A stretch of 62,792 bases of DNA from Ophiostoma sp. CBS 140.51 (taxonomy: Eukaryota; Ascomycota; Sordariomycetes; Ophiostomatales; Ophiostomataceae). The stretch's first letter is position 1, and each line of letters opens with the position of its first letter. Made by a program: the position numbers and the translations under genes. The DNA lies in the NCBI GenBank assembly GCA_029298735.1, contig JANSLP010000185.1, positions 1 to 62,792 on the forward strand. Reading direction: 5' to 3'. The notes under the pieces are model-generated. The model had not been told where the DNA came from and searched no databases. It saw nothing but the letters and a program-made list of their open reading frames with translations. Shown here piece by piece: positions 10,597 to 22,205 of the stretch.

Positions 10597-12527
10597 ATGG
10601 CTGTCTTGACTTCCTGGTTGTGAATAGGGGTGCAGGCAGGTAACGAGGCGAGGTTCTTGACGATGGCAAAGGGAGAAGACGATAGAATTGCTGGAACAAT
10701 TGTTGACTTTGGAGCTGTAGACAGTAGCTTCAGCTGTGCTACAGCAAACGGCAAGCGACAGGATCTGATCTGCAGCGCCGTCGACTGCATTGGCTTGTTC
10801 TCCAGCGAATTACAGCGGACGGGCAGTATCCTGTAGGGGTAAGGTGAAAGGGAATGAGGTCATGGGAGAAATGGAAAAAGTAGAGCACCAAAAGACGCGC
10901 GGAATTGCTTGGTGCAAACGATCGAGGATCGGAGACAATGGACGACGGAAATGAAGAGACGAAAGAAGAAGAAGGAGGACGAGGGAAAAAGAAAAAGGCT
11001 AAGAGGCATGGGGCGGGAGTAATCACGCTCTTGGTGCAAACGGTAGACCGCACGCCAGTCGAAAAAGAGAACAAGACGAAAGTGAAAGAGAGGGGACCAA
11101 ACTCCGACGACAGGGACCTGGGGGTCGATCGTAGGTCCGGTCCAGACTTGAGGAGGGAGCGAGCGAGTAGATACCTCGGACCAGACCAACGACGATTCTT
11201 GTCGCCAGACGGAAAAGAAAAGAACGACAATCGAAGACGACGAAAAAAAGAAACAAAAAGAAACAGGCAAAACAAACAAACGACGAAACGAAACATTGCC
11301 AAACAAGAGTGGACACGGACCTGAGCATCCATATACACAAATCTCGTCGATCGTAGACAAGATACAAGACACAGACAGCTGCACAGGAACACAAACACAT
11401 AGAAACACAAGAAAGAACCACACCACCAACAGACGTCAAATTGTGCAACGTGTCGTCCTCTAAAAACGTCAACGCTGTCGATCCTTGCCTGCCAGCCCGG
11501 TTTCTCTTCTTTGCCCAGCTCGATCTACAGAGGGCGTGTTCCTTTCATTATCTCGTCTTGTCTCCTTGTCTGTCCCCTTGTCCCGGCGCTCTGTTTCTGT
11601 GTCCACAAAGGGGTCTCTTGTTTCCACTTTCACATCTGGGTCTATGCCGGGAAGGGCAAGACTGGACAATTCTGTCAACAGATGGTCCCGGGGGTTTGTC
11701 ACTCTCCGGCCAGATGAGCTTGTGAAGTACAGAATACAAGCATCGGCTGTTTGTCTGTTGGTGCTAGCTGTGTCTTGTGAGGCGTCCTGGCGCCTTCCTG
11801 TCCCAATCTCTCGGGCCGTTTCATTTGCTGCGGTACGTCCTTTCTTCTTTCTTCCTTTTTACGCTTTCTTTTTTATGGGGCATGCCCCCTACCTTATTTC
11901 CCTTTTCAACCACCCGCACCCACACGTTCGGTAACCAACCCATTTGACCCATTCAATCCCATTGCCATTCCGCCATCCGCCCATCCTTCTCCCCTCTCCC
12001 TGGGTCCGTCTTCTCGCTTCTTTCCCCTCCCTTTCTCGCTCCCCCTTCCCGCCAGGTCGGTAACCGTCTGTGATCCTTTTCACTTCTTGGATTTCTCGCC
12101 ACCAGCCCACACCAACAAACCAATATTTTGTGCCCTTTAAGCTTTCCTGGTGCTATTTCTTTCAACCCAGTTACATCTTTTTTTGTTACCTTTTTCATTA
12201 TTTTCTCTCGTGTTTTGAACAATTACTTGACACTATTTACGATCGCCATTACTTTTACGACTTGACAGACCCAAAAGTACTTACACTTTGCCAATTTTCA
12301 TCTACGAACCACCGTCGTATTGATCGGACGTCTCCGTGTTATCCGTCTAGGAGAGTCGGCGCGTCGTGGTGCGGAGCTCCTCTTTTCCTTTGTCCGTTCT
12401 TCTTCTTTCCCCTTTCCTTTTCCACTTGTTTATTTATTTTTCTCCCTCCCTCCCTTTTTCTTTACCTTGTCTTCTCTCCTCCTTCCCCTCCTTTTCCCAT
12501 CACTTCCCACCACATCCACACCACAAA

Positions 12528-13643
12528 ATGGCTTCAATATCCTCCGGCCAGTCTTCAACACCCATCGAGTCGGCCAACGAGCCGCCCGAGAGCGACGAGT
12601 TCGATCCCGTTAACGACTGGGACGACCTCAACCTGCCACCACGAGATGCTGCCACTGGTGTCTGGCAGCACGTTTATGAAAATGGCCGCCGCTATCACCT
12701 CTACAAGTATGGCCGCTACCCCATTGCCAACGACGACGCCGAACAACAACGAGAAGATATGAAACACGCCATGATGCTCGAGTTGACAGACGGCAAGCTC
12801 TTTTTTGCGCCGATTGGCGACAAGCCAGAAAAGATTCTTGATATTGGCACAGGAACCGGCATCTGGGCCGTCGAGATGGGCGACAAGTTCCCCGAAGCCG
12901 AGACGATTTTGGGCACCGACCTCTCGCCTATCCAGCCCGAATGGCTGCCAGAAAACGTGCGCTTTATGATTGACGACTGCGAAGCCGACTGGGTTAACGG
13001 CTCCGACTGGGACTTTGTGCACATGCGCCAGGTCGTCGGCCTCATCACCAAACCCGACGAGGTCGTCAAAAGCATCTTTACACACCTCAAGCCAGGCGGC
13101 TGGATCGAGGTACAAGAACTGCACGCCTACCCCTTTTGCGACGACGGCACCATGGAAGAGCCAGACGAGGAGGGCAGTGGTGGCGACCCTGTAGCTGGCT
13201 TCTACGATATGCTGCGAGACGCCCTTGAGCTGCGAGGCATGAACCACGACAAGGCCCGGGCAATGCGAGGACCGCTCGAGCGTGCCGGCTTCAAAAATAT
13301 TCACCTCAAGAAGCTGAAGGTGCCTCTTGGCCCCTGGGCCAAGGATAAGACGTTGCGCCTTATTGGCAACTACTGTAAGTCGGCCGTGCTTGACGTGCTA
13401 CCAACGGTGATAGCTCGGCCGATCGATGAGCTGGGCCTCACGCCCGTTGCCAAGCAGGTATGGGCCGCCAAGGTACGCCAAAGTCTGGAAGACGCTAGCA
13501 TCCATCGCCACTTCCACTTTTACTTTTGGTATGCGCAGAAGCCGGGAGGTCCCGAAGGTGATGCGTCGGCATCGGTAGGAACCGAAGAGGGAAAGAGCGA
13601 TGAAGGCAAGCAAAAGGGCAAAGAAAATGACGCAGAGGCATAG
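12528..13643 (+). CDS. LaeA-like SAM-dependent methyltransferase
   Basis: Single exon, 371 residues. The open frame extends further upstream (to 12366), but the first ATG is 12528, in good context (CACAAAATGG) after a long CT-rich leader. A class I methyltransferase fold is clear: an N-terminal block with NGRRYHLYKYGRYPIANDD, motif I ILDIGTGTG at 103-111, the acidic ribose-binding GTDLSPIQPEW, then DWDFVHMRQ and the post-motif LKPGGWIEVQE. This order is that of the fungal LaeA/TAM family. LaeA itself works with velvet proteins to control development and secondary metabolism, but the family is large and most members have no known substrate, so I do not call it laeA. The last 35 residues are Lys/Glu-rich and low in complexity. 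No biosynthetic cluster lies beside it. Transcribed in the same direction as yth1, 613 bp upstream of it. Confidence 0.85.
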   Translation: MASISSGQSSTPIESANEPPESDEFDPVNDWDDLNLPPRDAATGVWQHVYENGRRYHLYKYGRYPIANDDAEQQREDMKHAMMLELTDGKLFFAPIGDKPEKILDIGTGTGIWAVEMGDKFPEAETILGTDLSPIQPEWLPENVRFMIDDCEADWVNGSDWDFVHMRQVVGLITKPDEVVKSIFTHLKPGGWIEVQELHAYPFCDDGTMEEPDEEGSGGDPVAGFYDMLRDALELRGMNHDKARAMRGPLERAGFKNIHLKKLKVPLGPWAKDKTLRLIGNYCKSAVLDVLPTVIARPIDELGLTPVAKQVWAAKVRQSLEDASIHRHFHFYFWYAQKPGGPEGDASASVGTEEGKSDEGKQKGKENDAEA

Positions 13644-14256
13644 TATAAAACGGTCGACATACGCATAAACGGCAGCACATATACCCACAAGATACCCAAG
13701 AGATATAGACAAATCAATAAAATCTGAAAATTCATGATACGGTCACTGTAATTATGTAGAAGCCCCTTGTAACGAGCTGGTGTAAACCGGGGTAGAGGAG
13801 ACCGACCCCACAAATGTGTAAATAAATGAGGGCAGAAAACTCGACAGCTAGAAATAGGTCATGACACTCTAGAAATAGAATAAACTATTTGAAGAATTGT
13901 ATATATTAATTAATCAGTCAAAGGATCAAAGTATTGCATCTCATCTACGACATATTTTGTGAGAGGTTCTGGTCAGTCAACGTTAGCGCCCTGTCACTGC
14001 TGTAACTTACAAGAAGCCGCCAAGGGGCGCGAGATTATGTAATAGGCTCCACCGTCCGTTCGCGGAGAACGGAACAAAGCTCCAAAGCTTTCGTGGAGCT
14101 TCCTGGCACATTTCGACCTCTCCAAAACACGACAACCAAAAACTCGACAACAACGCCACAACACCACAGCAGCGACAGCGACGAAAGACTACGATTTACG
14201 ACACTCTTCATTTATCAAACGAAACTCATCTACGACATCCACCTTCCACACACAAA
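13644..14256. other. Intergenic: 3' end of the methyltransferase gene and yth1 promoter
   Basis: AT-rich up to about 13980 with several AATAAA-like words (for example near 13820), consistent with the 3' end of the methyltransferase transcript. From about 14090 the plus strand becomes CA-rich, as expected for the yth1 leader. No gene is seen. Confidence 0.5.
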
Positions 14257-15342
14257 ATGGCTGCTGCCGTCCAGCGGCAAGGCGCCGACTCGCCCTTGCA
14301 GGCAGCCTCCACCGCGTCCGGACGTCTCGCCGCCGGCATGCTCGTCCGCGGCGCCGGCAGCGCACCCTCCCACTACACCTTTGCATTTACCCCATTCCTT
14401 CAGACCACCTACAAACACGGCCTGCCCGGCGACCGCCCTGTGTGCCGCGCCTACAGCACGACAGGGTCCTGTCCACTTGGCTCGCGATGCCCCGATCGCC
14501 ACCTTTTGCCCGCTGCTGCAGCTGCAGCTATTGCTGCTGGCGCCACCTACACACCCATCGGCGGATCAGGCAGCAACAACCCACATCACAGTGGCGGACG
14601 CGATCAGGGCGGCTTCAACTCATTGGTGTGCAAGCATTGGCTCCGTGGCCTCTGCAAAAAGGGCGAGGGCTGCGAATTTTTGCACGAGTATAACTTGCGC
14701 AAAATGCCCGAGTGCAACTTCTTCTTGAGGAACGGCTACTGCAGCAACGGCGACGAGTGTCTGTACCTGCACATTGACCCGCGCAGCAAACTGCCGCCCT
14801 GCCCCGACTACGACAACCGCGGCTTCTGTGCCCTCGGCCCGACGTGTCCTAAGAAGCACGTCCGCCGCAAGGCCATCTGCCCTTACTTTTTGGCGGGCTT
14901 CTGCCCCGAGGGTATGCGCGTGTGTAAAGAGGGTGCGCATCCGAAATGGACACCCGTGGCCATTGTGGAGCCGCAAGTGGCAGCCGAGAAGGCCGCAGCG
15001 GAAGTAGCAGCAGCAGAGGCGGCTCTGCGTGGCGAGACCTTGGATGAGAACGGCCAGGCTGGATCTCCCTTTGCCGGCGGTGACGACTACAATATGGGCG
15101 GCACCGACAGTCACCAACAACAGCAGCACGACGGCATGGATGGCCAGAACCCCTACCAACAACAACATCAGAGACAGGGTCACCATATGGACGGCGGTGA
15201 TGATGTTAGCAGTATTGCAGGCAGCGATCGTACACAAGGTAGCCACCGCGGCGGCTTCCGAGAAAGAGGACGCGGTGGTCGGTGGAGAGGTCGTGGAGGC
15301 GGAGGACGTGGCTTCCGCGGCCGGGGGCGGGGTGATCATTAA
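14257..15342 (+). CDS. yth1: Yth1/CPSF30, CCCH zinc-finger subunit of the mRNA 3'-end processing complex
   Basis: Single exon, 361 residues, starting at the first ATG after a CA-rich leader. Yth1 is the small zinc-finger subunit of the cleavage and polyadenylation factor and helps recognise the AAUAAA-type signal. Five CCCH fingers are visible in order: one at about 64-84 (CRAYSTTGSC), then four in tight series at about 124-230 (CKHWLRGLC, CNFFLRNGYC, CPDYDNRGFC, CPYFLAGFC). The spacings are C-x7/8-C-x5-C-x3-H, except in the fifth, which is C-x7-C-x6-C-x4-H. A 40-residue Ala/Gly-rich linker between fingers 1 and 2 is longer than in yeast. The C terminus has a Gln/His-rich stretch and ends in an RGG-type tail (GGRWRGRGGGGRGFRGRGRG), which probably binds RNA. 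It converges on the DUF1776 gene. Confidence 0.95.
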   Translation: MAAAVQRQGADSPLQAASTASGRLAAGMLVRGAGSAPSHYTFAFTPFLQTTYKHGLPGDRPVCRAYSTTGSCPLGSRCPDRHLLPAAAAAAIAAGATYTPIGGSGSNNPHHSGGRDQGGFNSLVCKHWLRGLCKKGEGCEFLHEYNLRKMPECNFFLRNGYCSNGDECLYLHIDPRSKLPPCPDYDNRGFCALGPTCPKKHVRRKAICPYFLAGFCPEGMRVCKEGAHPKWTPVAIVEPQVAAEKAAAEVAAAEAALRGETLDENGQAGSPFAGGDDYNMGGTDSHQQQQHDGMDGQNPYQQQHQRQGHHMDGGDDVSSIAGSDRTQGSHRGGFRERGRGGRWRGRGGGGRGFRGRGRGDH

Positions 15343-15941
15343 GAGGCAGCCTAGGGCGGAGGATAGCTGCGCACACTGCATGGTACACAAGTTTATTTGT
15401 TGTTATTTCTACTTTGGACGTCATGGTTAATCTATGATATTGTCTGTATGGGTTTATGTACTTTATATAGCAAGCGAATTTACTAAAGAGATTTTAGACG
15501 AGAGATATGAATCATGTATGCATTTATGCGTGTGAAAGGTATATAATCCAGAAAAGTAAAATATCTCATTAAAGGGGAGAGGATATGAAGAGAAGACAGA
15601 ATAGGAGAGTAGGCTATGTAGAGGAAACAAGAATATGTACATGTACGTCGTATGCCTCCTTGCCTGCTTATCCCTCTGCTACGTGAGAAAATGTCCAAAA
15701 TAATGCCTCCCAGAAATATGAAAGTCTAACAAAGAGATCGTCGAATCGTCAATCCAAAATAATATGGTTCGGTGTGGGAGATGTAAGATAGGAGATAGTA
15801 GAGGTGGAGGTTGTTGCGTATGTGGTGACAACCTTGTGTCTTTTTTGTATTTAGATATTGCGTCGTAGCGTCGTAATCGAACAGACTGTACATGTTCGTA
15901 GTTGTGCGTCCCCTTATTTTTGCTTCGTTCTCGGTACATAT
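15343..15941. other. Convergent 3' spacer between yth1 and the DUF1776 gene
   Basis: AT-rich 599-bp interval between two convergent genes; it should hold both polyadenylation sites. No coding frame looks real. Confidence 0.5.
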
Positions 15942-17688
15942 TTACTGCCAGATGTGCGAGTCGCCCACTTCGGAGCCAACAGCAACCACACCGTTGGGCG
16001 GCGCGCGCTTACTGTTGCGGCGTGGCGACGGGCTATCGCTGTTGTTGGAAACCACAGACGACGTCGCCGTCGGCGGCATCGGCGGCTGGTACATGGCGCT
16101 CAGGTCCTCGACCTTGCGTACACCCATCATCCAGGCCACCAGGCCGCGGGGCACAAAGCTGCCCACGAAGCCGTACAGGTCGGCGCCAAGGCCCACACGC
16201 ACAATGGCGTTGGTGTTCGATCCGTCGAGCACATCAAACACGGCGTGGTGCAAGTCGTGCATCGACGTACCGCGCACACCGCGGATGGCACGGCCGCTGC
16301 CGAGCGCCGAAGTGCTCTGGGCCGTAAAATTGCGGCCGTACACATGCCGTGCCGGCTCGGACCACGACAGGGTCTCGGCGGCAGGGAGTGGCATACGACC
16401 TGAAATCGAGCGGTGTGCAGTGACACTCCGTGCGGGCGCAAAGCCGGAGAAATCAAAGGTGCCGAGCTGGATGTGCGTGACAGGAATGGCGAGCGGCCGC
16501 AGCTCAGCAGCTAAAACTTCGGTAAAGGCCGTCAGCGCGGAGCAGACGGTCGACTCGGGCGCGTGGAATGGCGGGTTGACGGACGAGATAATGGACGGCG
16601 TGAAGACGAGCACCTTGGGCGGCGTCGGTGTCTTCTCCTTTGGCGGAGTGTCCTCGGTCTTCTTGCCAATCTTGGCTAATGAGAGACCAGACGCGGCCGA
16701 CAGCAGCGACTGTGCCTTGTCGCCGGGCTGCAGGGCGGTGCGGGCTGTGAGGAGAGGCAGGAATGCCTGGATAGAGAGGATGGGGTGGAGGAGATGCGTG
16801 TTGAAGAGGTCGGCAAAGTTGGCCGGCGGGATGGTGGCGATGGGCGAGGTCTGGTAGTTGAGAGAGGGAATGAGGATGATGCCGGTAAGCTGGAGGTGGC
16901 TGCGCTTGGCACCAGGCACAGCGGCATGGGGAGCATGGAGGTAGAGAGCAAATCGGTCGAGAGCGGCGGCGGCGTTTGCGGTCTGGGTGGTTATCAGTAA
17001 AGAAAACAAAATATAGAAAATAAACAGCAAAAGTGAAACCACAACTCACATCAGTAATATCGATCGACAGCGGCTTGATGTCAGCACGCGACATGTGGCG
17101 GACGGCCTGCTCGTCCTCGGCCGAGCCACAGACGATGTAGACCATGTAGCCCCGACGCTCCAAATCAAGAGCCAGAGACTGTGTCACAGGCAGAGCTGGT
17201 GACGCGGCAATCACAATAACCTCGACCCGGGCGCCGTTCTTGGCTCGCCGGGCCCGACGGTACTTGCGTGCCGAGATCGTTCGTCGGATGGCCCGGTAGG
17301 ATAGAGTGCCGGCGAACAAGAGTGCCATGGAGACCAGAATCTTATGCCGTGCCAGCCAGTCCTGCAGTCGCTCGTAGAAGCTCATGTCGGCAGTCGAGGC
17401 AAGCTCCACGGCGGTCGAGCTCCGCGGTTTTGGCAGGTAGACCTTAACCTGTTCGGGGATCCACGGGACAGACGCCAGCTGCTCGCGCAGAATGTCGGCG
17501 GCGCGGTCAAAGTTCTGGTCGACATATTGTGCAATATCGCCGGAGTATCTGCGGACCTCGCTCGAGACGTTTGTGAGCTGGGGGTGTTAGTAGAGTAACC
17601 GAAATAAAGACGATAAGAAAGTGCACATTGGGTGCCGGTGTAGAACTGAACGTACCACGTCCATATATTTGTTATCGTCGCCCGACAT
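15942..17688 (-). CDS. DUF1776 family protein, membrane-anchored, short-chain-dehydrogenase-like
   Basis: Three exons, 17688-17656, 17577-17050 and 16982-15942, with 78-nt and 67-nt introns (GTACGT..CAG and GTGAGT..CAG; branch sites CTACTAAC and CTGATAAC), all in phase 0, give 533 residues. The first exon codes only 11 residues (MSGDDNKYMDV). After a soluble N terminus comes one hydrophobic helix at about 91-107 (ILVSMALLFAGTLSY), followed by a basic stretch and a Rossmann-like start (VEVIVIAASPALPVTQSLALDLERRGYMVYIV). The later part (FLPLLTARTALQPG, VLVFTPSIISSVNPPF) resembles SDR-type folds but shows no clear catalytic YxxxK. The family is fungal and of unknown function; I assign none. Pro/Lys-rich insert near TPPKEKTPTPPK. 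Confidence 0.8.
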
Positions 17689-18495
17689 GATGGCGGCTGT
17701 TGTCGTCGACTATTAGGAGATGGAGGAGAAAAAGGAAGAGAAGGGAGAGAGAGCGCGGTAAGGGGGAAGGCGCGGGCGGGGGTCAGGGAGAAATCATCGG
17801 CCAGCTGAACAGTCGAACAGTCGGTCGGTTTTGTAGAGTCGTCGTTGAATATCGTGAGAGATCTCGATTCTCGTTCTCGTTTTGTGGAGAGGAGGAGGAG
17901 GTTGTCGAAGAAAAGAGGACGGAAAGGCGGTGGACGTGAAAAACAGGCTCCAAGAAGGGGCGTTCCGGGGTTGGGCAGAAAAAAAAATAGAAATAAAAAT
18001 ACGGAGAATCGGCCGTAAAGAGGATGCAGTAAAAATACAGCGAAAGAGGGAAGGGGCGATCCACAATCCACATACCTGCAGACGCGCCAGGCCAGACCAG
18101 GCTCGCCAGGCCAGGGTTTTTCTGTTATCGATAGAGGAAGGAACCACCTTCCTCAATTTAAAGCGAGGAAGGCACGAACCAACGGGAAGCAACATGCACC
18201 GGGTTCACCGTAACTCACAAGCTTTCACTATCTTTCAGTGGCAATCAGAGGCACGGTCACAGTAAGTTATGCCCAAAACGTCATTTGCAGCTGCCAAGGG
18301 GCCATGCGTTGTCCGCCCCACTTTTACTTTTCCAGCTGTAAGAAGGAAGGGAAGGAGCAATGAAGGCCTGTAGCTCCAGGGCTCCTCCCTCACCGATAAT
18401 ACAGCCCAACTATCGTTGTAAATTACTCGTGTATTTTTCCAATTTGAAGTCTCCCATGCCTTTCTACATCAATATCATGCAAACATCCCAGACCC
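17689..18495. other. Promoter region of the DUF1776 gene and 3' end of the methyltransferase gene
   Basis: From about 17700 to 18060 the plus strand is GA-rich (CT-rich in the direction of the DUF1776 gene), typical of a fungal leader and core promoter. No gene is seen in the interval. Confidence 0.5.
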
Positions 18496-19535
18496 TTACA
18501 ACTTCCGCGCCTGGACGCGCAGGCGCACGTACTGCAGGGCATTCGAGCCGTTGGGCGTCCGCGTCGTGTACTCGAGCACCTCGACAATCTCACGCGTGCA
18601 GGCCTCGCGTTCAGCCTCAGGAACAGCATCCAGGAACGGCCGCGCCATCAGACGGATCCAGCCATCGACACCGCCGGCGTCTGCGGGCGTCTCGCGCCAC
18701 TCGCGCTCAATCTTCTCAATCTTCCAGCCGCCGACGCGGTTCTCCATGATGTCGCGCGCCCATGCCTCGTCGGGGAAGAACCATGGGTTGGACTTCTTGG
18801 CCGCCTCCATGCCGATGCGACGGCTGACGCCAGACATGATGCCCGTGACCAGCTCTGTGACATTGCCGAGACCACCCATCTCAAAGACAAAGACACCGCC
18901 AGGCTGCAGTGCGTTCTTGACGCCCGTAAAGAACTGCTCGTGCTTGCCCGTGTTGCTCAGGATCCAGTGCATGGCCGCATTGGAAAAGGCCTTGTTGAAC
19001 TCGCCCTTTTGCAGCTCGGGCTTGTCCACGATATCGTTGGCATCGTAGACTGGGCGGTATGTTAGTGAGATATGCAAGTGTGACGAGTGTATAAAACAAG
19101 GACAGTGAACGGCATACCCTCAAACGTGCTGTTTGTGTAACCAGCAGCCTGGACGGCTTTTTGTGAGGTCTCAATCAGAGACGGCGAGCTGTCCACACCG
19201 TGCAGGCGGCCCTTGCCCTTGGACAGGACCTCGGCAAACTGCAGATCAATAACACCGTCTAGAGTGGTCAGTGAATGGCCATGACATGGCACAAAATTGT
19301 TACTAGGTAAAGCGGAGATACGTACCACCACAGCCAAGATCCAGAATCACATCGTCTGGCTGTACATCGAGCCAGCCGATGACCTTGCCGACCAGCTTGG
19401 GGACGAACGAGGCAGCATTTTGGTATTTCTATAGAGATATCAGTAGCTGTTTGGCGTTGTGCAAAAACATGTAGATAATCGACAAGTCGAAAGAATTACC
19501 TCAGTGGTCCAGATATCCTTCTTTTCGGCGGCCAT
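18496..19535 (-). CDS. Small class I SAM-dependent methyltransferase (methyltransferase type 11-like)
   Basis: Four exons, 19535-19500, 19428-19326, 19258-19118 and 19049-18496, joined over introns of 71, 67 and 68 nt (all GT..AG, CTAAC-like branch sites), give 277 residues with no frame breaks. Motif I, DVILDLGCGDGVIDLQFAEVL, is assembled across intron 2, which supports the splice model. The acidic motif GVDSSPSLIETSQ follows, then FNKAFSNAAMHWIL and LQPGGVFVFEMGG. This pattern resembles trans-aconitate-type and other small-molecule methyltransferases. The C-terminal half (FPDEAWARDIMENRVGGW) probably forms the substrate lid. The substrate is not predictable. It lies between two other minus-strand genes but has its own promoter space on both sides. 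Confidence 0.87.
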
Positions 19536-20262
19536 TTTGACAGAGTTTGGGTTGAGAGAAAGGGGATGAAGGCGTCTAAAAGTGTGAGGAAAAGAGTGAA
19601 GAATTTGTAGAAACTGTAGAATGACGAGAGACTGAAGATTGTGCCAAGAAGAAGCTCCAAAAAGGGTTGTTTACAGACAGCTTTATATACTCGCGACGTT
19701 GAGCCTCTCAAAAGCTTAAACCCCGCGTTTTGGTGATGTTCTGGTAGTCAAACTCCGACCATGCCTCCAAGCTGCTAGGTCCGATCTCGGAGCACCATGT
19801 TAGTCGACAAGAGCTTGTTAGCTATTCAAAAAGCAAGGCCAAAAGCACGGCCAAAAGAACGCTGTTTAAAATAAATACTAAAAATAAATGGGGAAAAGAC
19901 GACATCAGGGGACATGGATAAGAGAATGAGGAGGACCGACTCGTAAGGAGTAGGGGACTCGGAAACTAAGGTCGTAGCCGCCTGCATGGGGATGTCTGGT
20001 CAGGCCATAGAGTGTGTCTGAATTACGAACAACAAAGGGGGCAATGCACGCAAGCTGCAGGGCACTTAGCATGTTTTTGGAAGCTACTTTACAGTTCGCG
20101 GGGGCACAGTGTTGTGATGCATTGGTTCTTATCGAGGCGAGACATGATAGAATATCATCATGGGCAAATGGGCAACGTTGCGACAAGCAGACACATCAAG
20201 CGGGATTATCATTAATTAAGCTGTCAATTCACCATGTCAAGTTTTTGTGTAGCTGTGGCTAT
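19536..20262. other. Intergenic: methyltransferase promoter and amidase 3' flank
   Basis: The 727-bp stretch holds the promoter of the minus-strand methyltransferase on its left side and the amidase 3' end on its right. No convincing gene. Confidence 0.5.
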
Positions 20263-22205
20263 TTAGTCTAGCTCAAGGAGCTCATACTTGTCGTCGCCGA
20301 GAGCTTCTTCGACCCGCTTCATCACGGCCAGCACCTTCTCCTCCTCCAGTCGCCGACCAACAATCTGCACACCCACGGGCAGGCCGTGCATGGCGACGGA
20401 GTCATAATGCTTCATGGCACCCTGTGCGACTCCATTCAGCTTGCGAAGAGAAAAGTCTGCAGGAAGCGCGTCCTCTTTTCCATCGACCCGCGTAACCGGC
20501 AGGACGCCAGCTGTGTAGTCGAGCTGTGTAGATTTTGGTGTTAGTGAGAGAGCGATATCGGCCATCGAATGGATCTCCAACGTTGAAGTCAACAAGACCT
20601 CAATAATACAAACCGATACCGAGCAAACAATACAATAATTTTTTTTCAAAAGAAATAAAAAGAGTCACGCAGGGGATCCATACTAAATTAAAGAGGAAGG
20701 TGTAGCCACAGCTGCTGACAGCGTCGTGCATAGCATCGTGCGGAAGCGCCGGTGTCGCATTGGGCGGCGTCAACAAAACATCAAACGTGGTCGAGTCCCA
20801 CCACTTGAACCACTTTGTGCGGTAGGCCTCACGTTGGGAGACGAGCTTCCAGTTCTCAAAGGCACTCTTCGGACCCCAGTCACGGACGAGGCCAGCCCAG
20901 ATCGGGTCCCGGCGGACATACCGCACCCACAGGTAGAACATGTACCGGAAGGGAGAGGCCAGTTTAGCCAGGAACAGGAGCTGCTTGGCACCGGCGTCGA
21001 GCCACTCACCAGACCGCCGAGCCACCTCAAACATCTGACAGCCGTCGGCATTGAGGAGAAGAGATGCAAGGCGCAGGCCCTCGTACGCATCTGGTGGCGG
21101 GTTCGGCTCGCTCTGGCCGACCAGGGTGACGCTGTGGCCAGCCGCCTTGAGAGCATCGGCCACTTCTTGAACGGCTCTGCGGCAGGCAGGGCTGGGATCG
21201 ACCACACCATCAGTCATCATGACACCGACACGCAGCTTCCGTGACGGTGACGAGAAGTCATCTTCCGTCTTCTGGTCCCAGGCAACACGGTGCACAGAGT
21301 AGTCGTACTTCCATGGCTCCATCTGGATCAGGGTCCGGGTGAAGTAGGTCAGATCACCGAGCGTCCGAGCCATGGGGCTGTAGACACTGGGAACACCTTC
21401 TTGCCCGGGCATACTGGTACGGAACGCCATCTTGGGCCAGCGTCCCGTTGAGCAACGCACACTGTAGCAGCCGGACCAATGCGCCGGCAGACGCACGCTG
21501 CCAGCCACGTCACTGCCGATACCGATACGGCTTCCACCAGCAGCAAGCAGCGCCGACTCGCCGCCAGTGGAGCCGCCGGGTGAGTACTTGGCGTTGTGCG
21601 GATTTGTGCAGCGGCCCCACACGTCGTTAGTAGACTCGAAGCTTAGCAGGGTGATGGGCATGTTGGTCTTGACAAACGGTACCGCGCCGGCCTCCTTGAG
21701 CATGACCACCACGGCGCCATCCTCCTCTTGTTCTTGGTGCGTGAAGCTGCTGTAACCCACCGTGGCATCGTATCCACCAACAACCACGGTATCCTTGAGA
21801 CTGACGGGGATACCTGCCAGTGGGCCCTTGAGGTTGATGGTCTTGTCTTTGGTGAGCCACTCCTCGGCCGAGCCAATCATGACTTCGGTCAAGCAGTTCG
21901 TTTTTTCGTGGGCCTGTATCGCCGCCTTGCCGTACGACCGCAAAACATCGATGGCGTTGGCGGAGCCATTCTGGACCTCCTTGGCCAGCTCTTCGACCGG
22001 CTTATCGAGCGTCGCGCGGTCCTTGGCTGTGAGCGGCGTGTGGTACTCGGCCGGCAAGCTGTTAATGCGCTCAGCGCGCTGGTCCTGCTTGAATTTGCTG
22101 GAAACAAAAAGTGTTAATTTATGTCAATTCTTAGAATTGCTTTTATCGTGAGGTCGTCTTTTCTTACCAGTCCCGCTTGTGCTGGAGTCCGAGGAAGGAT
22201 GACAT
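20263..22205 (-). CDS. Amidase-signature hydrolase, acetamidase-like
   Basis: Three exons, 22205-22168, 22097-20684 and 20523-20263, with introns of 70 nt (GTAAGA..CAG) and 160 nt (GTATGG..CAG, branch CACTAACACC), give 570 residues. The amidase-signature catalytic set is complete: Lys114 in PVSLKD, the cis-Ser189 in GGSTGGESA and the nucleophile Ser213 in GSDVAGSVR. Members hydrolyse small or aryl amides; fungal acetamidases let cells use amides as nitrogen or carbon sources. The C terminus has the usual HGLPVGVQIVGRRLEEEKVL. There is no signal peptide, so it is probably cytosolic. The second intron is the longest in the window; reading through it meets a stop. Substrate specificity cannot be read from sequence. 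Confidence 0.9.

Larger units (their letters stand above)
6638..12527. other. 5.9-kb intergenic region, no supportable gene
   Basis: The first kilobase (about 6700-7760) is visibly AT-rich. The rest is mixed, with long strand-asymmetric tracts: pyrimidine-rich at about 8107-8180, GA/A-rich at about 10870-11300, and CT-rich at about 11830-12520 leading into the methyltransferase gene. All open frames here (for example 8481-9107 minus and 10739-11410 minus) are low-complexity or lack recognisable domains. Small repeats are listed separately. I see no transposase or reverse transcriptase remains that I can defend. The right part is probably promoter and leader of the downstream gene. Confidence 0.6.

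Noticed and set aside
10739..11410. 223-residue minus-strand ORF rich in Phe/Leu/Ser
   Set aside because: Translation of a CT-rich tract; low complexity, not a credible membrane protein.
12366..12527. Longer N terminus for the LaeA-like protein
   Set aside because: The open frame has no ATG before 12528 and translates a CT-rich leader into hydrophobic low complexity; unlike trr1 it does not resemble a presequence.
12555..13304. 249-residue minus-strand ORF opposite the LaeA-like gene
   Set aside because: Antisense shadow.
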